64,000 bases of DNA, taken from contig NZ_KB892840.1 in assembly GCF_000373965.1 (NCBI RefSeq), positions 1 through 64,000 of the forward strand, read 5' to 3'. A model generated the notes under the pieces. It saw only the letters and a program-made list of their open reading frames with translations. It did no database searches and was not told the origin of the DNA. The position numbers and the translations under genes are program-made. The stretch is from Uliginosibacterium gangwonense DSM 18521 (GTDB lineage Bacteria > Pseudomonadota > Gammaproteobacteria > Burkholderiales > Rhodocyclaceae). Shown piece by piece: positions 45,032 through 54,218 of this stretch (positions within the stretch are counted from its first letter, which is position 1; each line of letters starts with the position of its first letter).

Positions 45032-46035
45032 GCGCCCTCAAACACCTGCGCACTTGGTTCTGGCTGATTCTGGCCGCCCTGATTCTATGGCCGGCGCTCA
45101 ACTGGGGCGTTGTACACGCCGTCTGGACACCCGATCTGGAGGCCTGTCGCGCAGCGCGAGGCACCGGTGCCTGCTGGGGCGTAATCGCAGAAAAACACCG
45201 TCTGCTACTCTTTGGCCGCTACCCCTTCAACGAACAATGGCGCCCACTGCTGGCAAGCCTGCTGATTTTATCGGCACTCAGCCCCATCGCCTTCCAGAAG
45301 CTACGCACCCGGCGTTTTATGGCCTGCGGACTGATTGGCGTGCTACTGGCTGCGAGCCTGATGACAGGCGGATTTGCGGGCCTCAGCCCCGTACCCACCA
45401 AACTGTGGGGCGGGTTACCACTGACCCTGCTGGTTTCCCTGGGTGGAACCTTGCTGGCTTTCCCCTTGGCAATTCTGCTGGCACTTGGTCGACGCTCCAC
45501 CCTGCCCCTGCTGCGCAGCGTATGCACAACGTATATCGAACTGATCCGTGGCGTACCATTGATCAGCCTGCTGTTCATGGCTGCCTTCCTCTTCCCCTTG
45601 ATGCTGCCCACCCAATTCAGGTTGGACATCCTGCCCAGGGTCATCTTCACCATCGCCCTCTTTGCCGCAGCCTATCTGGCAGAGGTGATTCGTGGCGGGC
45701 TGCAGGCTGTCCCCAAGGGCCAACTCGTCGCTGCCCAAGCCATTGGCATGCGCCACTGGCAGGCAATCACCTACATCGTACTGCCACAAGCACTACGCGC
45801 TGCACTACCTGCAATGGTCAACAGCTTCGTGGGGATCTTCAAAGACAGTTCGTTGATTTCCATCGTCAGCCTACACGAACTCACCGGCGCACTCTCACTG
45901 GCCCTCGGTGGCGATGCTGAATGGCGCAGCTTCTATTTGGAAGGCTACATCTTCATCGCAGCGGTGTATTGGCTATTCTGTTTCACCCTGTCCGCAGCCA
46001 GCCGTCGCCTGGAAAATCACCTCAACCATAAATAA
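45028..46035 (+). CDS. aapM: Amino acid ABC transporter permease AapM
   Basis: Inner-membrane permease of 335 residues. AapM marks are the long periplasmic segment after the first helix (APDLEACRAARGTGACWG-type region, here starting TPDLEACRA), FAGLSPVPTKLWGGLPLTLL and the EAA-type loop AVPKGQLVAAQAIGMRHWQA. It is translationally coupled to aapQ. In most aap operons aapP (ATPase) follows directly. Here the next gene is a LysR regulator after 122 bases, so aapP is missing or located elsewhere. Confidence 0.92.
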   Translation: MSALKHLRTWFWLILAALILWPALNWGVVHAVWTPDLEACRAARGTGACWGVIAEKHRLLLFGRYPFNEQWRPLLASLLILSALSPIAFQKLRTRRFMACGLIGVLLAASLMTGGFAGLSPVPTKLWGGLPLTLLVSLGGTLLAFPLAILLALGRRSTLPLLRSVCTTYIELIRGVPLISLLFMAAFLFPLMLPTQFRLDILPRVIFTIALFAAAYLAEVIRGGLQAVPKGQLVAAQAIGMRHWQAITYIVLPQALRAALPAMVNSFVGIFKDSSLISIVSLHELTGALSLALGGDAEWRSFYLEGYIFIAAVYWLFCFTLSAASRRLENHLNHK

Positions 46036-46157
46036 GCATACCGTTCAAATCAGCCTCTCCATGACAATGGCGTCGCCTGTGCACTCTCTGGCAAGCAGAT
46101 TTTGCCTCCAATCTGTGCCAGAATCCATGCATTGACAGCGCGTATCGCAGAAAGATC

Positions 46158-47147
46158 ATGGCACACCAAGCTAACCGGGATTCGATTGACGTCCACCTGC
46201 TGCGCGTACTTTACGCCCTGCTAACCGAAGGCAGCGTCTCTCGTGCCGCACTGCGCCTGAATCAGTCTCAACCAGCAGTCAGTACAGCCTTACGGCGCCT
46301 ACGAGAATTGACAGGCGACCCCCTCCTGGTGCGCAGCAAAAATGGCATGACGCCCACCGAGCGTGGCGCCAGCCTGCTAGAACCGGTGCACCAGGCATTG
46401 GCAAATATTGACACCATCGTCACCCCGCCGAACCGCTTCAATCCTGCCGAAACCCGCCGCATCTACAAACTGGCAACACCGGATTACCTTGCCCCCGAGT
46501 TGATCGGCAAAATGTTTGCACGCCTGCACCGGTTGGCTCCCCAAGCACAGTTGTTCATTCACTCCATGGGCGCTGACCAGGATTTTGCGCTGGCATTGGA
46601 ATCCGGTGAATTTGACGCCGTCATAGGCAATTGGCCTCAACCACCAGAGCAATTGCGCATCACGGCCTTGTTTGAGGATGAAGTTGTATGCCTGATGCGC
46701 AAGGATCATCCACTGGCAGGCAAGCCACTGACCATCAAGCACTATCTGGAAGCGGAGCATGTCGCGCCAACACCTTATTCAGTGGGACGCAGAGGTGTCA
46801 TTGATCTGCATCTCGCACGGGAGCGGCTCAAACGGAATGTAGTCGCGTGGATTCCCTATTTCCACATAGCGCCATACATGCTTTTGGAATCAGACCTGCT
46901 CTTCACCTGCCCACGCATGCTTGCCGAACACCATGCAAAGCTGCTCCCCCTCGCAATGGTCCGATCCCCCATTGATTTTCCTGGCATGCGCTTTTCTTTG
47001 CTATGGCATGACAAATCCCATCTTGCTGATGATGCACGATGGTTTCGGGAGCAGATTGTCGCCGCCGCAAGAGAATACGCCACGCCTGCTACCCGCCCCG
47101 CCCCTTCTGTACCCTTGCAGCCAGGTCACACAGGCTGGCAAAGTTAA
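46158..47147 (+). CDS. LysR-family transcriptional regulator, probable regulator of purine catabolism
   Basis: Regulator of 329 residues. The helix-turn-helix is typical of LysR (EGSVSRAALRLNQSQPAVST, then ALRRLRELTGDPLLVRSKNG). The effector domain resembles the LysR/PcpR group (FDAVIGNWPQPPEQLRITAL). It lies between aapJQM and the purine genes. It is convergent with uraD with only nine bases between. Control of uraD/uraH is inferred from position; the effector would be a purine or amino acid. Confidence 0.92.
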   Translation: MAHQANRDSIDVHLLRVLYALLTEGSVSRAALRLNQSQPAVSTALRRLRELTGDPLLVRSKNGMTPTERGASLLEPVHQALANIDTIVTPPNRFNPAETRRIYKLATPDYLAPELIGKMFARLHRLAPQAQLFIHSMGADQDFALALESGEFDAVIGNWPQPPEQLRITALFEDEVVCLMRKDHPLAGKPLTIKHYLEAEHVAPTPYSVGRRGVIDLHLARERLKRNVVAWIPYFHIAPYMLLESDLLFTCPRMLAEHHAKLLPLAMVRSPIDFPGMRFSLLWHDKSHLADDARWFREQIVAAAREYATPATRPAPSVPLQPGHTGWQS

Positions 47148-47156
47148 GCCACGCAA

Positions 47157-47678
47157 TCATGTCGCAAAGCGCTCGTGCAGGCGAAGACAGGCAATCCGCT
47201 CAATTTGGAGCAATGCCTCTTCAAGCTCCTGCTCGGGCACATTCTCAAGCCGATTTGCAAAGATAGCAATTATCGCTGCCCGATCTAAACCACGTACAGC
47301 AAGAATAAACGGAAAGCCAAATTTTTCCCGATACGCTGTATTGAGTTGATGCAAACGAGCGTATTCCTCAGGGCTACATGCATCCAGACGAGCCCCGGAC
47401 TGTTCGCGTACAGATGCCTCTGCCATTTCCCCGCGCATCGCGGCCTTTCCTGCCAACTCGGGGTGAGCACGAATCAGCGCAAGCTTTTCATCTGCACTGG
47501 CTGCGCGCATGCACCGACATAGGGCCTGTTGCAAATCCTCCAATGCCTCAAAAGGGCGCATCAACCAGGCACGCTCCGCCACCCACGGCGAATGCTCGAA
47601 GATGCCATCCAAGCGGCTCACAAACGAAGACTGGTCCAAGGCAGACAGCACTGCCATTTCAGCCTGAAGGGCACTCAT
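47157..47678 (-). CDS. uraD: OHCU decarboxylase UraD
   Basis: Enzyme of 173 residues that decarboxylates 2-oxo-4-hydroxy-4-carboxy-5-ureidoimidazoline to S-allantoin. The conserved LALIRAHPELAGKAAMRGEM contains the catalytic His, and GARLDACSPEEYARLHQLNT with FGFPFILAVRG follow. It is the only purine catabolic enzyme gene on the minus strand and is divergent from uraH with a 144-base gap. Confidence 0.95.
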   Translation of the reverse strand: MSALQAEMAVLSALDQSSFVSRLDGIFEHSPWVAERAWLMRPFEALEDLQQALCRCMRAASADEKLALIRAHPELAGKAAMRGEMAEASVREQSGARLDACSPEEYARLHQLNTAYREKFGFPFILAVRGLDRAAIIAIFANRLENVPEQELEEALLQIERIACLRLHERFAT

Positions 47679-47703
47679 GACTTCAACTCCCGGATGGATG
47701 ATT

Positions 47704-47717
47704 TGCGTATCATCGCA
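47704..47717. promoter_or_regulatory. Inverted repeat in the uraD-uraH divergent region
   Basis: TGCG-N6-CGCA (47704-47717) is a short inverted repeat between the two divergent genes. It could be the operator for the neighbouring LysR regulator, but it does not fit the T-N11-A spacing exactly, so the assignment is weak. Confidence 0.3.
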
Positions 47718-47822
47718 TGCGGGATGGAATCAAAACCTAGCAAAATCCATATAGGCAGTATCCACCGATTCATATCTGGCTATCCCTATAATCTTCATCA
47801 ACTCACTGTCAGGAGATCCATT

Positions 47823-48170
47823 GTGGGCAAATTGACTACGCATGTCCTGGACACCGCAAACGGCTGCCCAGCCGCTGGTATGTGTTTTGCTTTATACCGA
47901 GAGAACAGTGCCGCACCTTTGCTTACGGGCGTAACCAATCAGGATGGGCGTGCTGACGCCCCCTTGCTTGAAAATGCAGGCTTGATACCAGGGCGCTACA
48001 CCCTTGTATTTGAAGTTGCAAATTACTTCTTGGCAAAAGGTGCGGTATTGCCAGATCCGCCGTTTTTGGGAGACGTGCGGCTGGACTTCGGGGTTGCTGA
48101 TTCTCAGGCACACTACCATGTGCCCCTATTGGTTTCTCCCTGGAGTTACAGCACGTACCGAGGCAGTTGA
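47823..48170 (+). CDS. uraH: 5-hydroxyisourate hydrolase UraH (HIU hydrolase, transthyretin-like)
   Basis: Transthyretin-related enzyme of 115 residues that opens 5-hydroxyisourate. The start is a GTG at 47823 with an AGGAG site seven bases upstream; reading farther upstream to 47529 gives unrelated sequence antisense to uraD. Conserved catalytic elements are GKLTTHVLDTANGCPAAG, GRADAPLL and the C-terminal YHVPLLVSPWSYSTYRGS, which ends with the diagnostic YRGS tetrapeptide. It begins the plus-strand purine operon. Confidence 0.94.
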   Translation: MGKLTTHVLDTANGCPAAGMCFALYRENSAAPLLTGVTNQDGRADAPLLENAGLIPGRYTLVFEVANYFLAKGAVLPDPPFLGDVRLDFGVADSQAHYHVPLLVSPWSYSTYRGS

Positions 48171-48284
48171 AAAACAAGGCGTAACTTGCCTCTGAAGCAG
48201 AATACGCGCACGACAAAATCAGGTTGAGCTGGGTCGTGCGGACCTCGCGTCAAAGTGGGTCCGGTTTGCCTGGAGTTGTTCAAG

Positions 48285-49472
48285 ATGGAGATTTCCTATC
48301 TCACTGATGCCGCAAGCATGCTGCTACGCTGGCTGCACCTGATTGTGGGCATAGCCTGGATTGGCTCATCATTCTATTTCGTATGGCTGGACAACAGCCT
48401 CAAACCCCCAACAAACCCCAAGCTGAAAGAAGACGGTGTAGGCGGCGAGCTGTGGGCCATGCATGGTGGTGGTTTCTACAATCCACAAAAATATGCAGTC
48501 GCCCCCAAGCATCTACCGGAAGATCTGCATTTCTTCTTCTGGCCCAGCTATACAACCTGGATCACCGGCTTCCTACTCATCTCCACGCTATACTACTTCC
48601 AGGCCGCCACCTACATGGTGGACCCGGCAATCTCATCCGTCACCCCTTATCAATCGATTGGCATAGGCATAGGCACACTCGTGCTCGGCTGGATCGTCTA
48701 CGACCAATTGGCGCGGCTGCTGATTGAACGCAGCCAACTCGTCTTCGCAATCATCTACGTCGCCTTTGTCACGGGCGTCAGCTATGTGCTCTGCCACCTC
48801 ATCGCCGGGCGTGCCGCCTACATCCACGTTGGTGCAATGATCGCCACCACGATGAGCGCCAATGTATTCTTCTGGATCATCCCGGCCCAGCGAAAACAGG
48901 TTGCCGCCATGAAACGCGGCGAAGAGGTTGACCCGATATTGGGCAAGCGCGCCAAACAGCGCAGCTACCACAACAATTACCTCACCCTGCCAGTGCTGTT
49001 CGCCATGATCAGCAATCACTACGCCAGCACCTACAATCATGCCCATGCCTGGCTGGTGCTCATCCTGATCATGCTGGGTTCTGTACTCATCAGGCACTTC
49101 TTCAACCTTCGCCACAAGGGCGAAAATCGTTGGGAATATCCTATTGTCGGCATGGCCATCATCCTCGCCGTACTAGTGTGGATTGCCCCTAAACCAACGA
49201 CTGCGCTAGCCGGAAAACCAGTCCCCACACTTGCTGAGATCGCCGCGATTGCCCAGACAAGATGTACTGGTTGCCACGCGGAAAAGCCCACCATCATGCC
49301 GGTGGCACAAATGGGCATCATGCTGGATACACCCGCCCGGATCAAACAATACGCCCAACGCATGAATGAACGGGCGTTTGTGCTCAAAAACATGCCTCTG
49401 GCCAACATCACCCAGATGACAGATGAAGAACGGGCCAAAATCGGCGCATGGTTCGCCGCAGGAGGGAAATGA
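48285..49472 (+). CDS. puuD: Membrane urate hydroxylase PuuD with C-terminal cytochrome c domain
   Basis: Integral membrane protein of 395 residues that oxidises urate to 5-hydroxyisourate. The N-terminal part has about eight membrane segments and marks such as WLHLIVGIAWIGSSFYFVWL. The last 90 residues are a cytochrome c domain with the heme-binding CTGCH motif and a later Met (MPLANI). Electrons therefore pass to the respiratory chain rather than to oxygen directly. I chose the ATG at 48285 (MEISYLTDAA), with a GGAG site. The stop overlaps the puuE start. Confidence 0.94.
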   Translation: MEISYLTDAASMLLRWLHLIVGIAWIGSSFYFVWLDNSLKPPTNPKLKEDGVGGELWAMHGGGFYNPQKYAVAPKHLPEDLHFFFWPSYTTWITGFLLISTLYYFQAATYMVDPAISSVTPYQSIGIGIGTLVLGWIVYDQLARLLIERSQLVFAIIYVAFVTGVSYVLCHLIAGRAAYIHVGAMIATTMSANVFFWIIPAQRKQVAAMKRGEEVDPILGKRAKQRSYHNNYLTLPVLFAMISNHYASTYNHAHAWLVLILIMLGSVLIRHFFNLRHKGENRWEYPIVGMAIILAVLVWIAPKPTTALAGKPVPTLAEIAAIAQTRCTGCHAEKPTIMPVAQMGIMLDTPARIKQYAQRMNERAFVLKNMPLANITQMTDEERAKIGAWFAAGGK

Positions 49473-50395
49473 TGCACACACCATACCCCCGTGATCTTGT
49501 TGGCTATGGTCGCAATCCCCCGCATCCGAACTGGCCGGGCAAGGCGAAAATTGCCGTACAGTTTGTGCTCAACTACGAAGAGGGTGGAGAAAACTGCGTT
49601 CTGCATGGCGATGCAGGAAGCGAACAGTTTCTTTCCGAAATGTTCAATCCTCCTGCCTTCCCAGATCGCCACCTTACCATGGAGTCGATTTATGAATACG
49701 GCTCGCGTGCTGGGGTATGGCGTATTTTGCGGGAGTTTGAACGCCGAGGTCTGCCATTGACGGTGTTTGGCGTCTCCATGGCGCTTGAACGTCACCCGGA
49801 ATTGACTGCCGCATTCAAAGAACTCGGCCATGAAATCGCATGTCATGGCTGGCGATGGATTCATTACCAGAATTTTGACGACGTCACCGAGCGCGAACAC
49901 ATGCGCATTGGCATGGACATCATTGAGCGCCTCACCGGAGAACGCGCATTAGGCTGGTACACAGGGCGAGATTCACCCAACACCCACCGGCTGGTTGCTG
50001 ATTATGGCGGTTTCCTGTACGACAGCGATTACTACGGCGATGACCTTCCCTTCTGGATGCCCGTCAAGAAAACCAATGGCGAAACAATCCAGCAGCTCAT
50101 CGTTCCCTATACGCTTGATGTGAATGACATGCGATTTTCATTGCCGCAAGGTTACTCGCAGGCTTCTGACTTTTCTACCTACTTGAAAGACAGCTTCGAT
50201 GTGCTGTACGCAGAAGGTGTAGACAGCCCGAAGATGATGAGCATCGGCATGCACTGCCGACTACTTGGTCGCCCTGGACGCATGCGTGCACTGATCGATT
50301 TTCTTGACTATATCGAGCGACACGACCGGGTATGGGTTTGCAGGCGCATCGATATTGCACGCCACTGGCACAAGCATTTCCCGCCCCCCATGTGA
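49469..50395 (+). CDS. puuE: Allantoinase PuuE (polysaccharide-deacetylase family)
   Basis: Enzyme of about 308 residues that hydrolyses allantoin to allantoate. It is of the metal-independent type related to polysaccharide deacetylases. Marks are PRDLVGYGRNPPHPNWPGKA at the N-terminus, HEIACHGWRWIHYQNF near residue 125 and GWYTGRDSPNTHRLV. The start is one of two adjacent ATGs (49469 or 49472), after a GGAGG site that lies inside the puuD end. It lies between puuD and xdhA. Allantoate-degrading genes are not in the window. Confidence 0.94.
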   Translation: MMHTPYPRDLVGYGRNPPHPNWPGKAKIAVQFVLNYEEGGENCVLHGDAGSEQFLSEMFNPPAFPDRHLTMESIYEYGSRAGVWRILREFERRGLPLTVFGVSMALERHPELTAAFKELGHEIACHGWRWIHYQNFDDVTEREHMRIGMDIIERLTGERALGWYTGRDSPNTHRLVADYGGFLYDSDYYGDDLPFWMPVKKTNGETIQQLIVPYTLDVNDMRFSLPQGYSQASDFSTYLKDSFDVLYAEGVDSPKMMSIGMHCRLLGRPGRMRALIDFLDYIERHDRVWVCRRIDIARHWHKHFPPPM

Positions 50396-50445
50396 CTTGG
50401 TCACACATACTCCTCATTACTACATATCAATATTGGAGTTGAAAC

Positions 50446-51921
50446 ATGCACCCAGCGCCCCCAACAGTGCGCCCAGTTCACTTCTGGTTCAGAGGACAGA
50501 TCCAGTCCGTTACTGATCAGCCGCACACCCGTACCATTCTGCAATGGCTGCGAGAGGATCAACATCCCTATGGCACCAAAGAAGGCTGTGGCGAAGGCGA
50601 TTGTGGCGCCTGTACTGTGGTTATCGGTACCCGAGATGATCAGGCGCCAGAAGGATTGCGACTCGAAGCCATCAATAGCTGCATCCAATTTCTTCCCGCG
50701 CTGGATGGCAAAGCCCTATTTACCGTCGAAGACCTGGCACAAGACGGACAACTTCACCCCGTACAGAAAGCTATGGTGGATGCCCACGCCTCTCAATGCG
50801 GATTCTGCACGCCGGGCATCGTAATGTCATTATGGGCTGAACGAGAAAATCAAAACGAAACGCCTGACCGGGAAGCGCTATGTGTGACACTCTCAGGCAA
50901 CCTATGCCGCTGCACCGGCTATCGTCCGATTCTCGATGCTGCCCAAGCCGCATGGAAAACCCCTTGTGGCAAGCTTGCACGCGGCCCGATACGCCAAGCA
51001 CTGGAGCAACTGGCTGCCAAGCCCAGCTTGGCGTACAGCTATTCGGACAAACACTTCTATGCTCCACATACGCTCGAAGAACTCAGCAGACTCTACGCAA
51101 GCAACCCACAGGCAAGGCTCCTCGCCGGCTCTACCGATGTCGGGCTCTGGGTTAGCAAACAGCTACGTGAATTGGACGACATCATCTATCTTGGCGCGGT
51201 AGAAGAACTCAAACAAATCCACACTACCCCCGAGTCGCTGGACATTGGCGCAGCAGTATCGCTCAGCGACGCTTTTTCCGCACTATGCACAGAACATGAA
51301 GGATGGGGCAGCCTGATGACGCGATTTGCCAGTCGCCCAATCCGCAATGCGGGCACTTTGGGCGGCAATGTAGCCAACGGCTCCCCCATCGGAGACTCTA
51401 TGCCGGGGTTGCTTGCTCTAGGCGGCCACGTAGTGCTCCAGCGTGAAAATGAGACACGCGAGTTGGCACTCGAAGATTTCTACTTGGGATATCAGAAAAC
51501 AGCATTACAGCCTGCAGAATTCATTCGCACTATAAAGATACCTCTCGTCAAGTCTGACAAAGATGGCCGCCATCTGTTCAGGACGTGGAAAGTATCCAAA
51601 CGACGCGACCAGGATATCTCAGCTGTCTGCGCGGCCTTCTCAATAAAACTGGATTCGCTTGGAAAAATCAAAGATGCACGAATCGCCTATGGTGGCATGG
51701 CGGCCATCCCGAAACGTGCCTTCCATGCAGAAGCAGAATTGATTGGCCAGAATCTGAGCGAAGAAGTTATTCGTAACGCCATGCGGGTACTTGCCACAGA
51801 TTATCAACCGATCAGCGATATGCGTGCCAGCGCAGAGTACCGGATGCAGGTCGCACGTAACCTGCTTCTGCGCTTGTGGTATGAGTTCAATGAACGTCTG
51901 ATGCCAGAGGTCATTGCATGA
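50446..51921 (+). CDS. xdhA: Xanthine dehydrogenase small subunit XdhA
   Basis: Protein of 491 residues with two [2Fe-2S] clusters and an FAD domain. The first cluster motif is GTKEGCGEGDCGACTVVI and the second QCGFCTPGIVMSL with GNLCRCTGYRPIL. The FAD site has RLLAGSTDVGLWVSKQL and GTLGGNVANGSPIGD. It passes electrons from the molybdenum site in XdhB to NAD. It overlaps xdhB by four bases. Confidence 0.96.
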   Translation: MHPAPPTVRPVHFWFRGQIQSVTDQPHTRTILQWLREDQHPYGTKEGCGEGDCGACTVVIGTRDDQAPEGLRLEAINSCIQFLPALDGKALFTVEDLAQDGQLHPVQKAMVDAHASQCGFCTPGIVMSLWAERENQNETPDREALCVTLSGNLCRCTGYRPILDAAQAAWKTPCGKLARGPIRQALEQLAAKPSLAYSYSDKHFYAPHTLEELSRLYASNPQARLLAGSTDVGLWVSKQLRELDDIIYLGAVEELKQIHTTPESLDIGAAVSLSDAFSALCTEHEGWGSLMTRFASRPIRNAGTLGGNVANGSPIGDSMPGLLALGGHVVLQRENETRELALEDFYLGYQKTALQPAEFIRTIKIPLVKSDKDGRHLFRTWKVSKRRDQDISAVCAAFSIKLDSLGKIKDARIAYGGMAAIPKRAFHAEAELIGQNLSEEVIRNAMRVLATDYQPISDMRASAEYRMQVARNLLLRLWYEFNERLMPEVIA

Positions 51922-54218
51922 GTACCGTGGGCAAACCGCTGGCACATGAAAGCGCCTTGCTGCATGTAAGTGGCTCGGCAAGGTATATTGATGATCTGCC
52001 CGAACTCAGCGGCACCCTGCACGCTGCATTCGGCATGGCCGACTGTGCGCATGCCCAAATTCTGAAGATGGATCTTGAACCTGTTCGTCATGCAGCAGGC
52101 GTGGTATCCGTACTCACGGCCCAAGACATCCCCTCCAGCAACAACTGCGGCCCGGTCTTGCAGGATGAGCCCATCCTTACCCAAAAACTGGTGCAGTTCT
52201 ACGGACAACCCCTTTTTCTGGTACTGGCAGAAAGCCATGATGCCGCGCGACGGGCGGCAAAACTGGCCAAAATCGAGTACGAACCTCTCCCTGCCATTTT
52301 GACAGTCAAGGAAGCCGTAGCGAACGAATCCTGGGTTTTGCCTCCCATTGAAATCAAACGCGGCGATGCGGTAGCGGCACTTGCCAAAGCACCCCACTGC
52401 CTGACGGGCAAGGTACAGTTGGGCGGCCAGGAACACTTCTATCTGGAAACCCAGATTGCGTATGCCATGCCACGCGAAGACGGGCTGCACATCCACAGTT
52501 CGACCCAACACCCCACCGAAATGCAGCAGATGATCGCTCATATGCTGGGCTGGGGTGCGCACCAGGTCAGCGTAGAATGCAGGCGCATGGGGGGCGCATT
52601 TGGTGGCAAGGAATCCCAATCCGCCCAAGTGGCCTGCGCGGCGGCCCTGGGCACATGGAAAACAGGGCACCCCGTCAAGTTACGGCTGGACCGTGATGAT
52701 GACATGCAGATTACCGGAAAACGCCACGACTTTGACATTGACTGGGAGGTGGGCTTCGACGACCAAGGGTGCATCCTGGGGCTTGCCACAACGCTGGCTT
52801 CGCGCTGCGGTTTCTCGGCTGATCTCTCCGGCCCCGTCAATGATCGGGCGGCATTTCATCTGGACAATTGTTACTATCTGGACGCCGTTGCCATCCGCAG
52901 TCTGCGCGGCAAAACCAATACCGTTTCAAACACGGCATTTAGAGGTTTTGGTGGCCCACAGGGCATGTTTGCCATCGAATACATCATTGACGATATCGCC
53001 CGCTATCTGAACCTTGACCCTTTGACAGTACGCCAAAGAAATTTTTATGCGTCTCCCGGATCAGCGCAGCGCACAACTACCCACTATGGCATGGAGGTGG
53101 AAGACAATGTTGCGCCTGAACTGGTTCATCAGCTCGCCACGGAATGCGAATACATACAACGTCGACAAGCAATTTCTGAATTCAATCAGCGTAGTCCGTT
53201 AATCAAACGCGGCATAGCCCTTACACCGGTGAAATTTGGTATCTCTTTTACCGCCAGCTTTTACAACCAAGCGGGCGCCATCGTACACGTGTATGCCGAT
53301 GGCACGGTATTGGTGACGCATGGCGGCACAGAAATGGGGCAAGGTCTATACACCAAGATACGCCAGATTGTCGCTCATGAATTCGGCCTTGCGCCTGAAT
53401 TCGTTCGGCTGACCTCCACCGATACCAGCCGGGTGCCCAATACCTCGGCCACAGCAGCTTCAAGTGGCACAGACCTGAATGGAAAAGCGGCGCAGGCTGC
53501 CGCACAGGCTGTTCGGCATCGCCTTGCAACGCTGTTTGCCACTCAGCATGGCGTCAACATCGATGATGTACGTTTTAAGGACGGTATGCTACATGCGGGA
53601 AGCGTTTCACAAGAATTTGGCGAAGTAACACTTGCCGCTTACCGGGAACGGATCAAACTTTGGGAAAGTGGTTTTTATGCTACCCCAAAAATCAATTACG
53701 ACAAGAACACCATGCAAGGGCGCCCATTTTTCTACTTTGCCTATGGTGCTGCGTGTAGTGAAGTGGAATTGGATACGCTAACAGGGGAATCCCGCGTGCT
53801 GCGCGTAGACATCCTGCACGATGCAGGCAAATCAATCAACCCAGCACTTGATATCGGGCAGATTGAAGGTGGCTTTGTGCAAGGGATGGGGTGGCTGACT
53901 TGCGAGGAACTCGTTTGGCATCAAGATAAACATCGATTCGGGCAACTAGCCACACATGCACCATCGACCTACAAAATCCCAGCTGTATCGGATTGCCCCG
54001 CAATCTTCAATGTGAAGCTTTTTTCCAACGCCAATGTTGAAGATAGCATTCATCGTTCAAAGGCCGTCGGTGAGCCGCCTTTCATGCTTGCTTTCAGCGT
54101 TTTCTTTGCTTTGCGTGATGCAGCCTCAAGTGCGGCTGGGCGCCCTGCCCCATTGCAGGCGCCTGCCACGCCCGAGGCTTTGTTACGTGCCATCGGTGGA
54201 CTGGAGGTAGGCGGATGA
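51918..54218 (+). CDS. xdhB: Xanthine dehydrogenase large (molybdenum) subunit XdhB
   Basis: Molybdopterin-binding subunit of 766 residues. Conserved elements are GQEHFYLETQ, MGGAFGGKESQSAQVACAAA, FRGFGGPQGMFAIE, THGGTEMGQGLYTKI and the catalytic Glu in KAVGEPPFMLAFS near the C-terminus. It hydroxylates hypoxanthine and xanthine to urate, feeding puuD. It overlaps both xdhA and xdhC by four bases, so the three are coupled. Confidence 0.96.
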   Translation: MSTVGKPLAHESALLHVSGSARYIDDLPELSGTLHAAFGMADCAHAQILKMDLEPVRHAAGVVSVLTAQDIPSSNNCGPVLQDEPILTQKLVQFYGQPLFLVLAESHDAARRAAKLAKIEYEPLPAILTVKEAVANESWVLPPIEIKRGDAVAALAKAPHCLTGKVQLGGQEHFYLETQIAYAMPREDGLHIHSSTQHPTEMQQMIAHMLGWGAHQVSVECRRMGGAFGGKESQSAQVACAAALGTWKTGHPVKLRLDRDDDMQITGKRHDFDIDWEVGFDDQGCILGLATTLASRCGFSADLSGPVNDRAAFHLDNCYYLDAVAIRSLRGKTNTVSNTAFRGFGGPQGMFAIEYIIDDIARYLNLDPLTVRQRNFYASPGSAQRTTTHYGMEVEDNVAPELVHQLATECEYIQRRQAISEFNQRSPLIKRGIALTPVKFGISFTASFYNQAGAIVHVYADGTVLVTHGGTEMGQGLYTKIRQIVAHEFGLAPEFVRLTSTDTSRVPNTSATAASSGTDLNGKAAQAAAQAVRHRLATLFATQHGVNIDDVRFKDGMLHAGSVSQEFGEVTLAAYRERIKLWESGFYATPKINYDKNTMQGRPFFYFAYGAACSEVELDTLTGESRVLRVDILHDAGKSINPALDIGQIEGGFVQGMGWLTCEELVWHQDKHRFGQLATHAPSTYKIPAVSDCPAIFNVKLFSNANVEDSIHRSKAVGEPPFMLAFSVFFALRDAASSAAGRPAPLQAPATPEALLRAIGGLEVGG

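Noticed and set aside
47529-47822. Upstream extension of uraH
   Set aside because: It overlaps uraD on the other strand and shows no transthyretin-like pattern; the GTG at 47823 has a good ribosome binding site.
51804-52670. A 288-codon frame antisense to the xdhA/xdhB junction
   Set aside because: Covered by two certain coupled genes; no translation signal.
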